Origin: Podocnemis expansa
Lineage: Eukaryota; Chordata; Testudines; Podocnemididae
Length of the DNA: 64,000 nucleotides
NCBI GenBank assembly: GCA_007922195.1
Contig: ML682067.1
Location: 3,373,157-3,437,156 of the forward strand
Direction: 5' to 3'
Positions within the stretch are counted from its first letter, which is position 1, and every line of letters starts with the position of its first letter. The notes under the pieces were generated by a model. That model searched no databases and was not told the DNA's origin. It worked only from the letters and a program-made list of their open reading frames with translations. The position numbers were made by a program, and so were the translations under genes. Shown piece after piece: positions 40,931-52,442 of the stretch.

Positions 40931-41955
40931 AACAAACAGGAGTTGGGATGGAAGACACTGAAAAATTACCAAATGAAATTCTATGGCCCACGATACGTGG
41001 GAGGTCAAACTAGAGAATAACGGTAGTCCTTTCGATCCTTAAAAATCATCTGTAAACATAAGTTATTGGGCACCAGCTAAAAGCAGCAAATGGGATTTAT
41101 GTGGAGTCCCTCTTAATTAAATAGCAGACATTATTAGTTTTGAAGGATATTCCAGGGGTCAACAAAATTGGCTCCCAGTTAGACACCAACAATCTTATTT
41201 TTTTGTCACCAGAGGGCACTCCTCTGCTGCATCTTTCTGCACCTGAGCTAGAAGCCAGGTGACAAACCCTGGTCACCATGGCAACCTGGCCTCTGGGTTT
41301 TGTCAAGCCCTGAATATGCCATTATAAAGCAGCTGTCACAAGCAGATCTTCCTATAATAATATTTTATATTTCTATAGCACATTTCAATCTAAAGCATTT
41401 TACAAAAAATTCTATACCTATAGCATCACTGAACTGCACTTGCTTTTTGGGAAGAGCATACAATAAACACACAGCATGGTGTGCAACAATGCAAGGAGGA
41501 GAAATTCTGTACAAGCTCTGCTTATTACAAAATATACCATAAGGCAAAGGTTCCTAACCTGTGGTCCAGGTACTGCAAGTGTTCCGGGAGGGAGGGGAGG
41601 AGAAGATAATGTATTAATATTAATATTAACATTGACATTAATAAATCCTCTCTGCTTCTTATCATATTCTGTTACATTATTCATAATGTAATTTGCTTCA
41701 CAAACATCTGTGTAATATAAAATTCTCTGAATTTAAATAAAACAAAGATCCAGTGGCGCATAAAAAACTAACAAATTTATCTATCACATGAGCTTTCATG
41801 GGAGAAAATCTGAGTTCGTCAGATGCTTTGAAGATGGGGAACGTACAGAATGGGGGGAAGTAAATGCAGGGAAGTGTAAGTCATGGAATCAGGTCACACT
41901 AACAGCAAATCAAAGCAGTTGTTAAGATTCAAACACTGGGGAACAGCATATAGAG

Positions 41956-42163
41956 CAGGGATCTCAAACTCAAATCACCACAAGGACCGGATGAGGGCTA
42001 GTGCGTTAGCCCAAGGGCTGTACCATGCATGAGGACTAGTACATTAGCTCAAGGGCTGAACCACTGAAACATTTTCATACAATAATATTGTAAATATTGA
42101 TAGCAATAACATTGTTGCAGGGCGCAGGAAAAAACTTTAGGGGCCGCGAGTTTGAGACCCTTG
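41956..42163 (+). mobile_element. 208-bp hAT element in the left arm of the palindrome
   Basis: It runs from CAGGGATCTCAAACTC to GAGTTTGAGACCCTTG. Flanks ATATAGAG (41948-41955) and ATACAGAA (42164-42171) match at 6 of 8. Its ends resemble those of the elements at 35959 and 62004. Confidence 0.83.
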
Positions 42164-42322
42164 ATACAGAAGAAGAAAAGGTCAAATCACCTGTTGTGAT
42201 GAGGAAAAAAAAATCCAAAGTTTTTATTTAGCCCTGAAAAAACACTGTCTAATTTGCATTTGAATTCCAACTCTGAAGGTTTTTCCTCATTACAAGTGAT
42301 TTGACCTCATCTTCCTCTATAG

Positions 42323-42488
42323 CAGACGCAGCCAAACTGTGGCTCGGGAGCCACACGTGGCTCAAAGAAGAACGACAGCAAACCAATTTCATAGGTAAAA
42401 GTATATTGTTATATGCCTCAGTGCAGCTCTTGAAGGTTTAATAATTAACTTGTGTGGCTCTTGAGTTCCATAAGTTTGGACACCCCTG
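42323..42488 (+). mobile_element. 166-bp hAT element in the right arm of the palindrome
   Basis: It begins CAGACGCAGCCAAACTGTGG and ends AAGTTTGGACACCCCTG. Flanks CTCTATAG (42315-42322) and CTCTATAT (42489-42496) match at 7 of 8. Its ends and inner 100 bp match the 2.4-kb element at 18401-20767, so it is an internally deleted member of that family. Confidence 0.88.
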
Positions 42489-42760
42489 CTCTATATGCTG
42501 CTTCCCCACATTTGAATCTTAACAACTGCTTTGATTTGCTGTTACAGTGTGACCTGACCCTACGAGTTACACTTCCCTGCATTTATTTTCCTCCCATTCT
42601 TTAAGTTCCTCCATCTTCAAAGCATCTGACAAAGTGGGATTTTCCCCCACAAAAGCTCATGTGTTAAATAAATTTGTTAGTCTTTAAATGCCACAGGACT
42701 CCTTGCTTATTTTGTTGAATTAGACTACCATGGCTGCCCCTTTGGAACTTGTCAGCAGGC

Positions 42761-44229
42761 AACACACTGAACAGTGGCACTTTTGCATGACATCCATGTG
42801 AACCAATGCTCTTTGCACATTTGGTAGTTAAAACATGGTGCACAAAAGCTTTCGATGATGATGTAGTGGTCCACATAAAGAAAAAGTTTGGGAAACGCTG
42901 CCGTAGGCCCTTTGGTATGCACAAAGAATGGAAAAAATTTCAAAGCCCATTGAAGTCATTGGCAAAACACACTAATTTCAACAAGATTTCACCTCAGTTC
43001 TTAAGGTCTTGTCTCAGAAGTCTACATAATAGAAAGGAGAAGGGCTAAGTCCCACGGAGGCTTCCGGGAGACAAACTATTTCAAACATGATATTTAAACC
43101 ATTAAAGCATCCCCTTGATTGGATTCTAAAATATTTACTATGCAGAGAACTATGTACATTTCTGCCTAATATGTCCTTCTCCCAGAACTTTCTCTCCTCC
43201 TTAATCTGAAGAGGTCCCCTCCCTCTCATGTGTCCATGCTCTGTGGAAGACAGGAGAACTAGGATAGAAAGAACAATGCTTTCTCTGCCTGATGTAATTG
43301 TTCTTTTTCCTCATGCAAGCTGCAGGGGCACCAAACAATGCTTCATTGTGTTAAGATGTTGTATTAACACTAATTCATTTTCTTATTCCCCCTGTGAGGT
43401 ACATCTCATCCCTGTTGTACAAATATCAGAACTCTGCTACTGCTATCAAACCCACTGATTGTAGTCATAGTCAATTTGCCATGGCGCTGAGCTGAACTCC
43501 CATCTCTGACCAACAGCTTTAGTATTAAAGGCTGATAGCCCACAGCAGCCACACACCAAGACCCTGATTGGATGGACAGACAGCTCTCTCTTCGTACCTG
43601 GACTTACAAAGGCCTCCAAAGGAAGTGGAAGCTGTCTGAGCAACAGACCAGCGCTTACTCCCCAGACTGCCTTGTTACCCACACAGCTGCCTCTTCCAAC
43701 TCAGTCCCTTGGAGTGGATTTTCCACGCATAGAGTCCTGTAAATCCATAGATATCTGGGATGTGGATATCGGCAGATTATTTCTTGCAGGTCCAATGGTC
43801 ACAGCTGTTAGTCTGCTAGTAGGACTCAGGCAAGAGAGGCAGCTTGGAAGGGGAAGACTCATCAGCGGTTAGGTGGGAGCCCAGGGCCCATCAGCTGTTT
43901 GGGGTGGCAGGGGCTCAACAGTTCATGGAGGACTGCATGCTTCAAAATGTCTGATGAGCAGACAGGGATGCGGATAAATCTGAAAGAGGGAGGGTGGACT
44001 GCCTCAGATAAAGCTTATTTCTGTGGACGCAGATCCACATATCTGTATCCACAAGGATCTACTCATGAGAACTCTGCCCATTGACCCAGACTGCTTCAGA
44101 TACAGACTGACTTCTGATCCACCCTCTCCCCCTCCCACATACTTGACTACTGTACTGGACTGTCCGCTAGCCCACCTTGGCTACCAGACATTACAACAAA
44201 CAAACAAACTGAAATACAGAGAGGTTGAG
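42761..44229. other. Intergenic sequence without recognised content
   Basis: The stretch contains only short ORFs without motifs and no repeat I can name with confidence. Confidence 0.5.
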
Positions 44230-44345
44230 GGATTTAGCTGGGGAGGGTCGCAGTGGGCTAGTGGATTAGGTCTGGGTTCATTTGGGTTCTGCCACAAATT
44301 GCTCTGTCTGCATCCTTGCACAAGTCACTTGTAGACCACCTGCCC
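44230..44345 (+). repeat. MIR-like SINE, 5' part
   Basis: The segment GGGCTAGTGGATTAGGTCTG, then TGGGTTCTGCCACAAATTGC and GCACAAGTCACTTG, has the tRNA-related and core order of MIR in sense orientation. Confidence 0.6.
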
Positions 44346-44544
44346 TAGACAAATGCATTGGTTTCAAGGAGCAACAGTATAATGTAGCTTTGCCAGAGCA
44401 TTTGCACCTACAATGATTCTGCACGACCATGCTTAACAGCTTGGGGTGATAAAAGTAAATGGTAGGCACACACATAGCAACCCCTCCAAATGGTGGGAGT
44501 ATTTTCTTGTATTATTGTTTGTACTGCTGCAGTAGCTAGATGCA

Positions 44545-44812
44545 GCAACTGAAATCAGGGACCTCTTGTGCTAGATGCTGTATGTACACACACATGCACT
44601 CTTCCACAAAACAGCATATAATCTAAATACAGATAACAAGGAAAGTGCAGGAAATATTATACCACATTTTTACAGATCAGGAACTGAGGCACAGATTTAA
44701 ATGACTTGCTCACGTCACGGTCCTTTAGGAAATCTCAACCTGAGCCAGGTGAACTGACTCCAAATCTGCTGAGTCCCAGTCTAGTGCATTAACCACAAGG
44801 CCTCATTCCTCT
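44545..44812 (-). repeat. MIR-like SINE with L2-like tail, antisense
   Basis: The tail-like part (CTTGTGCTAGATGCTGTATG, near 44570) is followed by ACAGATCAGGAACTGAGGCA, GACTTGCTCACGTCAC and GAGTCCCAGTCTAGTGCATT, then AACCACAAGGCC. This order is an antisense MIR with a tail like that of L2. Confidence 0.75.
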
Positions 44813-46145
44813 TCTTAACTTCTATGGCGAGAGACACCAGATGGCACTATTATACATTGTCTGTATAAGTTTTTTCTTAGCATGAGAAAATGCTGATTGG
44901 GTTTTAGTTTTTGTAATGCATCTTTAGGGGGAGCTGTTGGAAAACAGCAAGAGAAGTTTAATCTCTCCAGCACCAGAGTAAGTACTTGTGGAAGAGCAGT
45001 TTCCAGTGAATGGAGCATTGGTTAATATTTCTGAAACAAGGGATTTCCTGCATGCCATTTAACCATCTCTGTTCAAGGAGTGGCATACAAAGTGTAAATA
45101 AAATAAAATTACACTGAGTTACATTATCTACTAAAGGAAACAGAGCTGCAAGGTCCTGAAATCCCCTGCTGCTCAGCAGACAGGCAACAGCTATATACAT
45201 ATGCATTATCCAGCAAGCCTCCATGCCTGGAGTTTAGCTGAGAGAGGTCTGCAGCCTCAGGTTCTCTACTACAACTAAATTAATGGTATTTCTCCTCTGT
45301 CACTCCCAAATCATGTCCCTGCTTACTAGCATCCACAGATAGATGTTGTCCCGACCAGATTCAGAAGAAAACAGGTCTCATTCAACCCAACCAGTTTCCC
45401 ATGTTCCTGTCATCCACAGAGTATTTATGAGTACATAGGTAGACAGAACAGCTCTGGTGGTAGATGGAGCATTACCTGATGGTAAGTTTGCGATTTGGGA
45501 AATGGGGGACAGTTCTGCCTATTTAACATGTTTATAATCTGAATGCTTTTAATAATCATATTTCTTTGGCAAGTTTCTGGCATTTTGAACTGCCCTAAGG
45601 AGTTTGGCAGCCCCTACAAACACTAAAGTAATTGACAGCAGTACACTACAAACTCTGTTTAGGGGAGAGAAAATGCTGCACAGATATTTAGAGCACTCCC
45701 TAAAATATCTGTGATACAGAGATGGGATGGGGCTGTGAGACTAAAGTTCCATTTTCTGCGGCTCCATTAAAATTGACACTACACTAGTATGCAGTGACCA
45801 GTGCAGGCATTTGCTCCTCTTTGGAAGAAGTGTTGACCTCACAATGGTACTGCCTGGCAATGTTAGTGCAACATTTGGCACACGTGATTAAGAATATGAC
45901 ACATTTTACAGGTACTGTAGGCAGCTAAAGCAGCAATGACAACACATTTCTTTCCCTTCTGCAGATAAGCTCTTAACCTACTTAAACTTCAATTTCTCCA
46001 TTTGCCGAGATGTGAATAACCATTTGTCTACTCCACAGAGGGTTTATGAAATGTAACTAATATGCATAATGTATCAGGAATAATTAAGGACAGTCATTGG
46101 CAGGGGTGAAAATTGAATTCTTTGCTCCCATCTCTGTACTCAGTC
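44813..46145. other. Intergenic sequence, mostly unrecognised
   Basis: Apart from a short MIR-like fragment near 46.0 kb I see no recognisable element or exon here. Confidence 0.5.
45995..46070 (+). repeat. MIR-like fragment
   Basis: The segment TCAATTTCTCCATTTGCCGA, then GTGAATAACCATTTGTC and ACAGAGGGTTTATGAAATG, resembles the central-to-3' part of MIR. It is short and diverged. Confidence 0.45.
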
Positions 46146-46153
46146 CACTAGCC

Positions 46154-46703
46154 CAGGAGCTGGCAGCCGCCGGCACGTGTACCAAACCTGGCATGCACAC
46201 CCGTTCTGAATAGCATGTGGTGCTGCTGCTGCTCTCCCTGCCCCCCAGCAGGGCCAGGGGCCAGAGGAGTTGCACCCCACCCCCACCGCCAGGAGCACAG
46301 TGAGTGGGGAAAAGGAGCTGTGGGGCACTGGGTTCCTGTCCCCTGGTGGCCCAGCCCCCCTGCTAGGGAGTGTAGCAAACAGGGAAAAGGAGCCCCGCAG
46401 ACAGGGCTTCTGTCCCCTTTGGCCCTGCCCCCCAGCTGGGGAACCTGGCCAGCGGGGGACAGGAGCTGTGGTGCACAGGGTTCCTGTCCCCTGCTGCCCC
46501 AGCTCCCAGCTAAGGAGCACAGTAAGCAGGGAAAAGGAGCCATGGCACATGGGGCTTCTGTCCCCTGCCGGCCCTGGCCCCATCTGGGGAGAGGAGCCGT
46601 GGCATGCAGGGGTAGGGCAAGCAGGGAGAAGGAGTCCTTGGCCCTGCCCCCAGCACCTGCTGAGAGTATGGTACATGGGGCTGGCACAGGTTGCCAACCC
46701 CTG
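46154..46703 (+). mobile_element. 550-bp hAT element with internal minisatellite
   Basis: The left end is CAGGAGCTGGCAGCC and the right end AGGTTGCCAACCCCTG. Flanks CACTAGCC (46146-46153) and CACTAACC (46704-46711) match at 7 of 8. The centre has four to five GC-rich units of roughly 70-80 bp, each with GGGAAAAGGAGC and TTCCTGTCCCCTG-like words. The overlapping ORFs of 148-188 codons on both strands come from this repeat. Confidence 0.87.
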
Positions 46704-46784
46704 CACTAACCCATGATGATTCTAGGAATTCTCAAGGTTTTTAAAGTGCTCTACGAAACTCATAAACAGTGGATGTAGGAGAAT

Positions 46785-47005
46785 AAACAAGGAATCTTGT
46801 GGCACTTTTAAAGACTAAACAAATTTATTTATCACATAAGCTTTCATGGGCATAATACCATTTCATCAGGTGCATGAAATGGAGATTGTAGCATATTAGG
46901 TATATATACAACCAGGCAGAGAAGGGTGAGTCACAAGGTCAATTCAAAACTGTTCCAGAGGGGTAGTTTGTTAGTCTATTTCAGCAAAGCAAGCCAGTTG
47001 TTTTA
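46785..47005 (+). repeat. Foldback element, single-arm copy
   Basis: It contains AATCTTGTGGCACTTTTAAA, then ATAAGCTTTCATGGGCATAA and, at the other side, CCAGAGGGGTAGTTTGTTAG with CAGCAAAGCAAGCC. Both the arm and the terminus word are present, but the second arm is missing. Confidence 0.75.
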
Positions 47006-47577
47006 ATTCACACAAACAGTGTAGGTGCAGGCTTCCAAAAGTCTGTATCCATAACACGTCTGCCTATGAAAACTTGTGGATTAACAAACATTTATATACA
47101 AGTATATACGCAGACTACATATCACAGTTAACTCTCCTTCTCATACTGATATCACCTCTCCAAAATTAGCCAACGGCACTGATTCTCACAAACACCAGCA
47201 GATTTGGAGTTTCTAAACAAAGCTGCTTTGACATTATTATTAGCCAGAAGAGAATTAAGACATTTCCTAAGAGTACAAATCAACTCATTTTTTAACCCTC
47301 ATGTCACAGCTTATCAATTGTGCCTCAGACTTTTTAGAATAATTCTAACGTGACGTTAAAAAAAAAAGTCATGCAGTTTAGCAAACACTGACAGGACAAA
47401 GCCAAGATACAACTCAGGATCTCTTATGCCAGCAACACAGGCTCTTGCATCTGAATTGCCCTTAAAGTATAGCATAAATTATCGTGTGTGGGGGCCAGTC
47501 ATCGGAGAGTAACAAACACAGAAGACTTGACACTGTATCATCCAGTAGATGGCAGTGGTACATACGTGTGTATTTTT

Positions 47578-47640
47578 CTGTGTGTGGTGTGTGTGTGTCT
47601 CTCTCTCTCTCTCTCTAGACACACACATATGCATGTACAC
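47578..47640 (+). repeat. (GT)n(CT)n(CA)n microsatellite
   Basis: TGTGTGGTGTGTGTGTG is followed by a run of about ten CT units and ACACACACAT. It gives a false ORF with an Arg-Glu repeat on the minus strand. Confidence 0.95.
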
Positions 47641-48400
47641 ATGCTTTTCCATAACTGAAAGAAAAAAAAACCACTTGTAAACAGCCAAGATAACAACAAT
47701 GGGTACAAAACAAGTAGTCAGCATACAGCATCTCCAGATGCGTTTTACAGAACCTCATACAATAAAGTCCTGTTTGCGGTCTCTGGGCTTGACTGTAATA
47801 TAAATAATTAAAGTAAATATTAATAATCTAAAGTCTCTTCACTGATAGACTAATAAATTTCCTCCATCATCTTAGGTTTATCTTGAATTATCTCCTGCTG
47901 TCAATAAATTTGAATAGAAGAAAAAAAAATTACCAATATATTTCCAGTGAAATCAAACCAACTACAGAATCACTGAGATGATCTTCCGGGGGGGGGGGGC
48001 CGCCCCCATTAAGCTACTGAAGTTTTGTTCCAAAACAATCAGAACTAAACACTTCCAATTTACGGGGGCTATTCAGATTATCCATACATTTGATATAAAA
48101 AGTAGTCGCTTGACAGTCACTGGCAAAAATTAAATAAAAAAGAATGCTAACAGTGTGAGTACAAAAAAAAGTAAGTACTACCATAAACAGGGTGTTAAAT
48201 TGAAAAGAATTTGTGAACTGTGCACTCCTAGGAGTGCTCCTTTACAGTCTATAGATGAGCAGTGAGAAACTAACATGAGTGGTCATCAGGAAGGTATTAT
48301 TGTGTAGGGTTGCACATTTTCATTTCCTGCTAGAGAAGTGTCTAAAAGACGGAAATGGACATAAAAAGACTAAAAAGGAAATTACTAATGACAATTTTTA

Positions 48401-48575
48401 GGTTCCAAACGGGGGGCCATGCTAGTCTAGTTCAGTAAAACAAACAAGGAGTCCTGTGGCACTTAAAGATTAACAAATTTATTTATTGCATGAGCTTTCG
48501 TACAATAAATAAATTTGTTAGTCTTTAAGTGCCACAGGACACCTGTGCCACAGGACACCTTGTTTGTTTCACAAT
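48401..48575 (+). repeat. Foldback element, compact copy
   Basis: Two arms lie almost back to back: GAGTCCTGTGGCACTTAAAG with ATTTATTTATTGCATGAGC, then ACAATAAATAAATTTGTTAG with TCTTTAAGTGCCACAGGAC. The tip CTGTGCCACAGGACAC is partly duplicated at 48540-48556, so the right side contains a small tandem duplication. Confidence 0.85.
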
Positions 48576-48651
48576 TTTTAGGGAGCTCCTAATTGAAGAT
48601 TATTAGGATGAGGTTTCCTATGAATAAAAAACAATTAAAACACAAAATTAC

Positions 48652-48837
48652 CTACTGTGCTCAGAATACTACCCGAACGTGTAACACGAACATGCTTAGA
48701 TGTAGCTGTAAAAGCTTCATTTTTAGTATAGTTTCTCTTTTTCGGTAGCGCGGATTTAAATGCAGCATGAACAAGCAGCAAGTTATGAATGTGGCAAAGA
48801 GCCAAATAGACCAAACGGTAGGGGTGGAGAGGAGGAG
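48652..48837 (-). other. Candidate orphan exon or conserved element
   Basis: On the minus strand a 186-bp stretch lies between a plausible acceptor (TTCTTCTCCAG at 48838-48848) and donor (GTAG|GTAATTTT at 48651). One frame stays open for the whole span (for example KSALPKKRNYTKNEAF, then KHVRVTRSGSILSTV), with a second frame also open. It has several CpGs (CGGTAGCGCGG, CGAACGTG) in AT-rich surroundings. I do not recognise the protein, and no partner exon is evident. It could be a chance ORF or an upstream noncoding exon. Confidence 0.25.
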
Positions 48838-49209
48838 CTGGAGAAGAATTTTGGTTTCAATGGCTGTTTCACAATTTGCCTGCCTGTTAGCTTATTTTTG
48901 GCATGCCAGTTAAACGGTTTCACATACTAAGAATACAGAGTTATGAATTTAGTATACAAGGCCCCAAGATGCTGATATGCTCATAAAACAGGAGAGAAGG
49001 TTCTCCCCACCCCTGTGGACACCAGCTAATCTGCAAGAGAACAATTGCAAGTTTTGATTTCAGGTATGAAGGGAAGTCTATCCACACATCCATCTTAAAA
49101 AAAAGACAGGTTCTATGCTTTTGAAAGTATGCCCGTTCCTGCTCAAAGTTCTCTGTTTTCAACATACTTCAAGCAGTGACTTTCCTTTATTTTGGATAGG
49201 GACAGAACA

Positions 49210-49313
49210 TAGGGTGGCCAGACGTCCCTAATAGGACAGTCCCAATATTCGGGCGCCTATTACCCCATCCCTCACTGTTCCTGATTTTTCACATTTGCTA
49301 TCTGGTTACCCTA
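49210..49313. mobile_element. Short MITE (AGGGTGGCCAGACGTCCC family)
   Basis: The left AGGGTGGCCAGACGTCCC and right TCTGGTTACCCTA are inverted. The inner part CCTATTACCCCATCCCTCAC is shared with a family I recognise from turtle genomes. Its TA ends may be a TA target duplication. Confidence 0.7.
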
Positions 49314-50361
49314 GCAACACTGTTCCCAGAATTGCCATATAGATGTACGTATGGTACAGAGGCCAACTAAGTGTCAATGACTATTTTACAACACCGTAAC
49401 TCAGGAGAAGATTCTAAGGCCTTGAGTCTATACGTACTAAAGTTAACAGCAAACCTCCATTAAAGTGGCAGAACAAGGCACTAAATAATTTGGTGGTACT
49501 GATTTTATAAGACCAAGACAATTGGCAACACTACTACTTCTATTCCTCTGAAGCATTAGCTAATAAAACAGTTCCCAGGGTCTTTTTTGCACCCCACAAT
49601 CACCAGACAATTACAGGAAAAAGAATTTCTTCCATTTGACTACCAGCAATTTTTACAAACCCTGCCCACTTATAAAATAAAGTACAGGTTTGGTTTTCAA
49701 ACTTTCTTTTTCAAAAGTACCTAAATCCAGAGGGGGAGGGGGCATGAAGGGATTTAAGGAGGCTTTCTAGTACAGCAGATTTCAACTCTAGCTTTGAAAA
49801 CCAGGGTCTCCTCAACCTACTGTGCAGTTACCAATATTACTATTGTCTATTCTTATTTGGTTTTGGACCATCCTTCTTAATAAGAGGAAAGGTGGAATGC
49901 ATAGAATGGGACCATCTATGTGCTCTACAAATGTGGATTCACTTCTCTGGTGAAGCACTTTGGTCTCTTCATGTTCGTGTGGTTTGTGAACAAGTCAGTT
50001 GAAGGCAGGCGAAACGACTGGATGATTAACTTAAAGGCTTACTGAACCAGGCACCAGTCAAAAGGTGCTCACCTAGGACCTGATGACCAATCCACCTTCT
50101 AATACAGACCACCTTTATGTGACCTGCCCTGAATGAGAGGAGAGAATGCTCAGTGCACTGCATGATTTCTGTTGCTTCAGAATGTGGCATGTGGCTTCTT
50201 GTTCCCCTTTGGTCATTCATGATGGTGGTGACTGGTCTCATACCTTTAAGATGAAGTCTTATAAGTGCCTGATGTGAATGTGCCAAAAGAATGATATTGA
50301 TTCACAATACTGGGAGGCCTACCAGTTTCAGCCTCAGTGCAAAAGTGGAGTTCTTTAAGTT

Positions 50362-50900
50362 TCAAAATGATGCAAAGAGGTTTTGAATCTTCTGGAACCC
50401 CTCTAGAGATGATATATCCTTACTATCAAGATTCTTGTGGTTCTCTTCCAAGTGAGTTATTTGGACGGATGCAATCAAGGAGCTGTTTTTGATGTTGATA
50501 ATAAATCCATGCTTCTTAAAGAGATTCAAGGTCAGGGATGTAGATCTATGTTCCATTGCTGGAGATGGAACTCTGATTAAGATGTCATTACAAAAGGAGT
50601 ACAGATGGATCTCCTGTGACCTCAGTCTAACTACATTGACCATCCAAGAACAAGCTAAATGTGAGTGTCTGATATTGATACTGCTTCCTATCACAGCCAA
50701 ACTTTAGGAATCTGAAAGGGCAGAGTCTGGTCAGTATGTGGAGGTTTGTATCTACCAGATCCACTGAAGTCAGAAAATACTCTTGGGGTAGGGAAGACAC
50801 AGTAGAGATTAGGGTCTTTATCCAGAATTTCATTCCCTTCATTTGCTTATTAAGCCTTTTGAGATCTAGAATGGCTCAGATTCCCCCTGTACATTTCTGA
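50362..50900 (-). pseudogene. DIRS-like reverse transcriptase remnant
   Basis: Reading down the minus strand: AILDLKRLNKQMKGMKFWIK, then SSLPQEYFLTSVDLVDTNLH, FRFLKF, and after a frame change FCNDILIRVPSP, LFKKHGFIINIKNSSLIAS. These match the ILDLK.LN, L...DF..SVDL.DA.LHIP, [YF].DD and GF.[IV]N..KS blocks in order. The catalytic YLDD-type box reads FCND, so activity is lost. A stop lies just before AILDL. Confidence 0.7.
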
Positions 50901-52420
50901 AAATAAAGATAATGGAGTAGAACCTTGAGAATCTGTCTTCTCTATTATTCCAGTATCCAAAAAGTGAAAAATCTCATTCTGGGATAGACTATAATTTATG
51001 AGGTCATTCAGGAAGGGGGATTGAATGAAAAACTAATGGGGGTGAAGCCTGTAAAACTAGAGAGTATCTCTAGCTCACCATCTCCCTGACTCAGTAATCC
51101 AAGATTGAAGCAACCCACTCCTTCTAGAAATGCGAAATCCTGCTCCAAACCTTCAGTTCTGGGTGGAAACCTATGCAGGCTTTGCCATAAAAAGAGACTT
51201 TGGGAGTGACAGGATTTTCTTGGGACTCTTTTTGTGAGCCAGGGTTCCATGGCTCTCCCCTGGAGATCCTGGTATCTCTTCACTGGTGTTGCTGCAAGGA
51301 TGAAGGCTGAAAGAAATGCCTTTGTCTGAAGATCAGTCTGTACATTCTCTTAAAGGCCTGTTGTGGTTCTGGGAGAGACCATTCTCCACTTCCTTGTCTC
51401 GCATCCCTCCAAAAAGCAGAGCTTCTGTGAATTTGAAAGAGCACAGGATGTGCTTTGAGTAACAATCTACCTTCCTGGGACAGATTCATAGGTGGCATCT
51501 AGTCACTAAGCTGGAGATCACAACTTTACTTGAGAATATCATCATGCCCACTGAGGCATTAGAAATGAAAACTGTTGCTAAGCGATCTTTCTTTAAAACA
51601 GAGCCAAAGTTAACCTAATCTCTATCCTTGAGGTCCCTGAGCACTGGTGTACACCACAGCGTGATTTCAACAGCAACAGGATGGAGATATACAAAAGTAC
51701 TTAAAATATCTTGCGTATGTCCCTCCTACTGCCTACTTACCATGGTGTCTTCAGTAGGCTGAGTCAGAGGGTAACCTCTTGCCTCCAACTCAACACTACG
51801 TTCCTTGCTGAGATGATCTTACTCGAACGACTTCCTGATCGGCTGAACTGGTCTTCACAGACCCACTCACCCAATCAAGGAGATCAATCTGACACTGGTG
51901 AATTCACCAGAAAGGCTGAGTTTTATTTCCCTCAATTCTACTCCATGTCATCTTCTTCAGATAGAACTCCACCACCTCCAAAAGGATAAGCATATCTTTA
52001 ACCACAGACACCATGTCAACATCAGCATTCAGTAACTCAGTATTTGGGACTTCTGGGTCCTGGATCCTATAGAACCTAAGGTCATTTCTGCTAATGTGCT
52101 TGCCCTCATGTGGCTTATCTCATTCATCCCTGACAGAGGACTGTAGGGAAACTGCAGATTCAGGAAAGGATTTGGAATTTGCTCAGAGGCTTACTCATAG
52201 GATTTTGTTCAGGTTGATTCTGAATACTAGATACAACTTTGTCGCACATGGCCTTGAATTTCTCAGGGGGTGAAAAACAAACAAGAAGCCAAACAAACTT
52301 GGAGACTTCCTGTGGTCCTGATTAGAGTTAGAGCCTGACAACTCACCAGCCCCTGTGGAGAAGGAAGAGGAATCAGAAGGTTCTTGCCTCCTAGATCTTC
52401 TATTCTTTTTCTTCCCCTTT

Positions 52421-52442
52421 TTCATTTTATTTTATTTTATTT
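52421..52442 (+). repeat. (TTTTA)n microsatellite
   Basis: Four units of TTTTA lie within the antisense retroelement region. Confidence 0.9.

Larger units (their letters stand above)
36901..41738. other. Upstream intergenic region, first part
   Basis: Outside the listed repeats I see no exon-like sequence between the CpG island and the long palindrome. The stretches 38160-39150 and 39260-40810 are AT-rich and unrecognised. The expected conserved neighbour of TBC1D30 in vertebrates (GNS) was looked for by its sulfatase motif and not seen. Confidence 0.55.
41740..42760. repeat. Full-length foldback element (long palindrome) with two nested hAT insertions
   Basis: The outer left arm (41740-41955) and right arm (42489-42760) are inverted copies. 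Paired words are GTGGCGCATAAAAAACTAAC with its partner near 42690, GATGCTTTGAAGATGGGG with 42610, and AAGCAGTTGTTAAGATTCAAAC with 42520. The inner arms also pair: AAAAGGTCAAATCACCTGTT at 42178 with AAGTGATTTGACCTCATCTT at 42295. The palindrome is therefore continuous once the two hAT elements are removed, with arms of about 250-300 bp and a short AT-rich loop. This is the longest of nine related copies. Confidence 0.85.
47006..49209. other. Intergenic sequence between foldback and MITE copies
   Basis: Apart from the microsatellite, the compact foldback copy and the candidate exon I see only AT-rich sequence and a short poly-G run at 47990-47999. Confidence 0.5.

Noticed and set aside
46140..46716. 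ORFs of 148-188 codons on both strands
   Set aside because: They are contained in a 550-bp hAT element with an internal minisatellite and a 7/8 target duplication.
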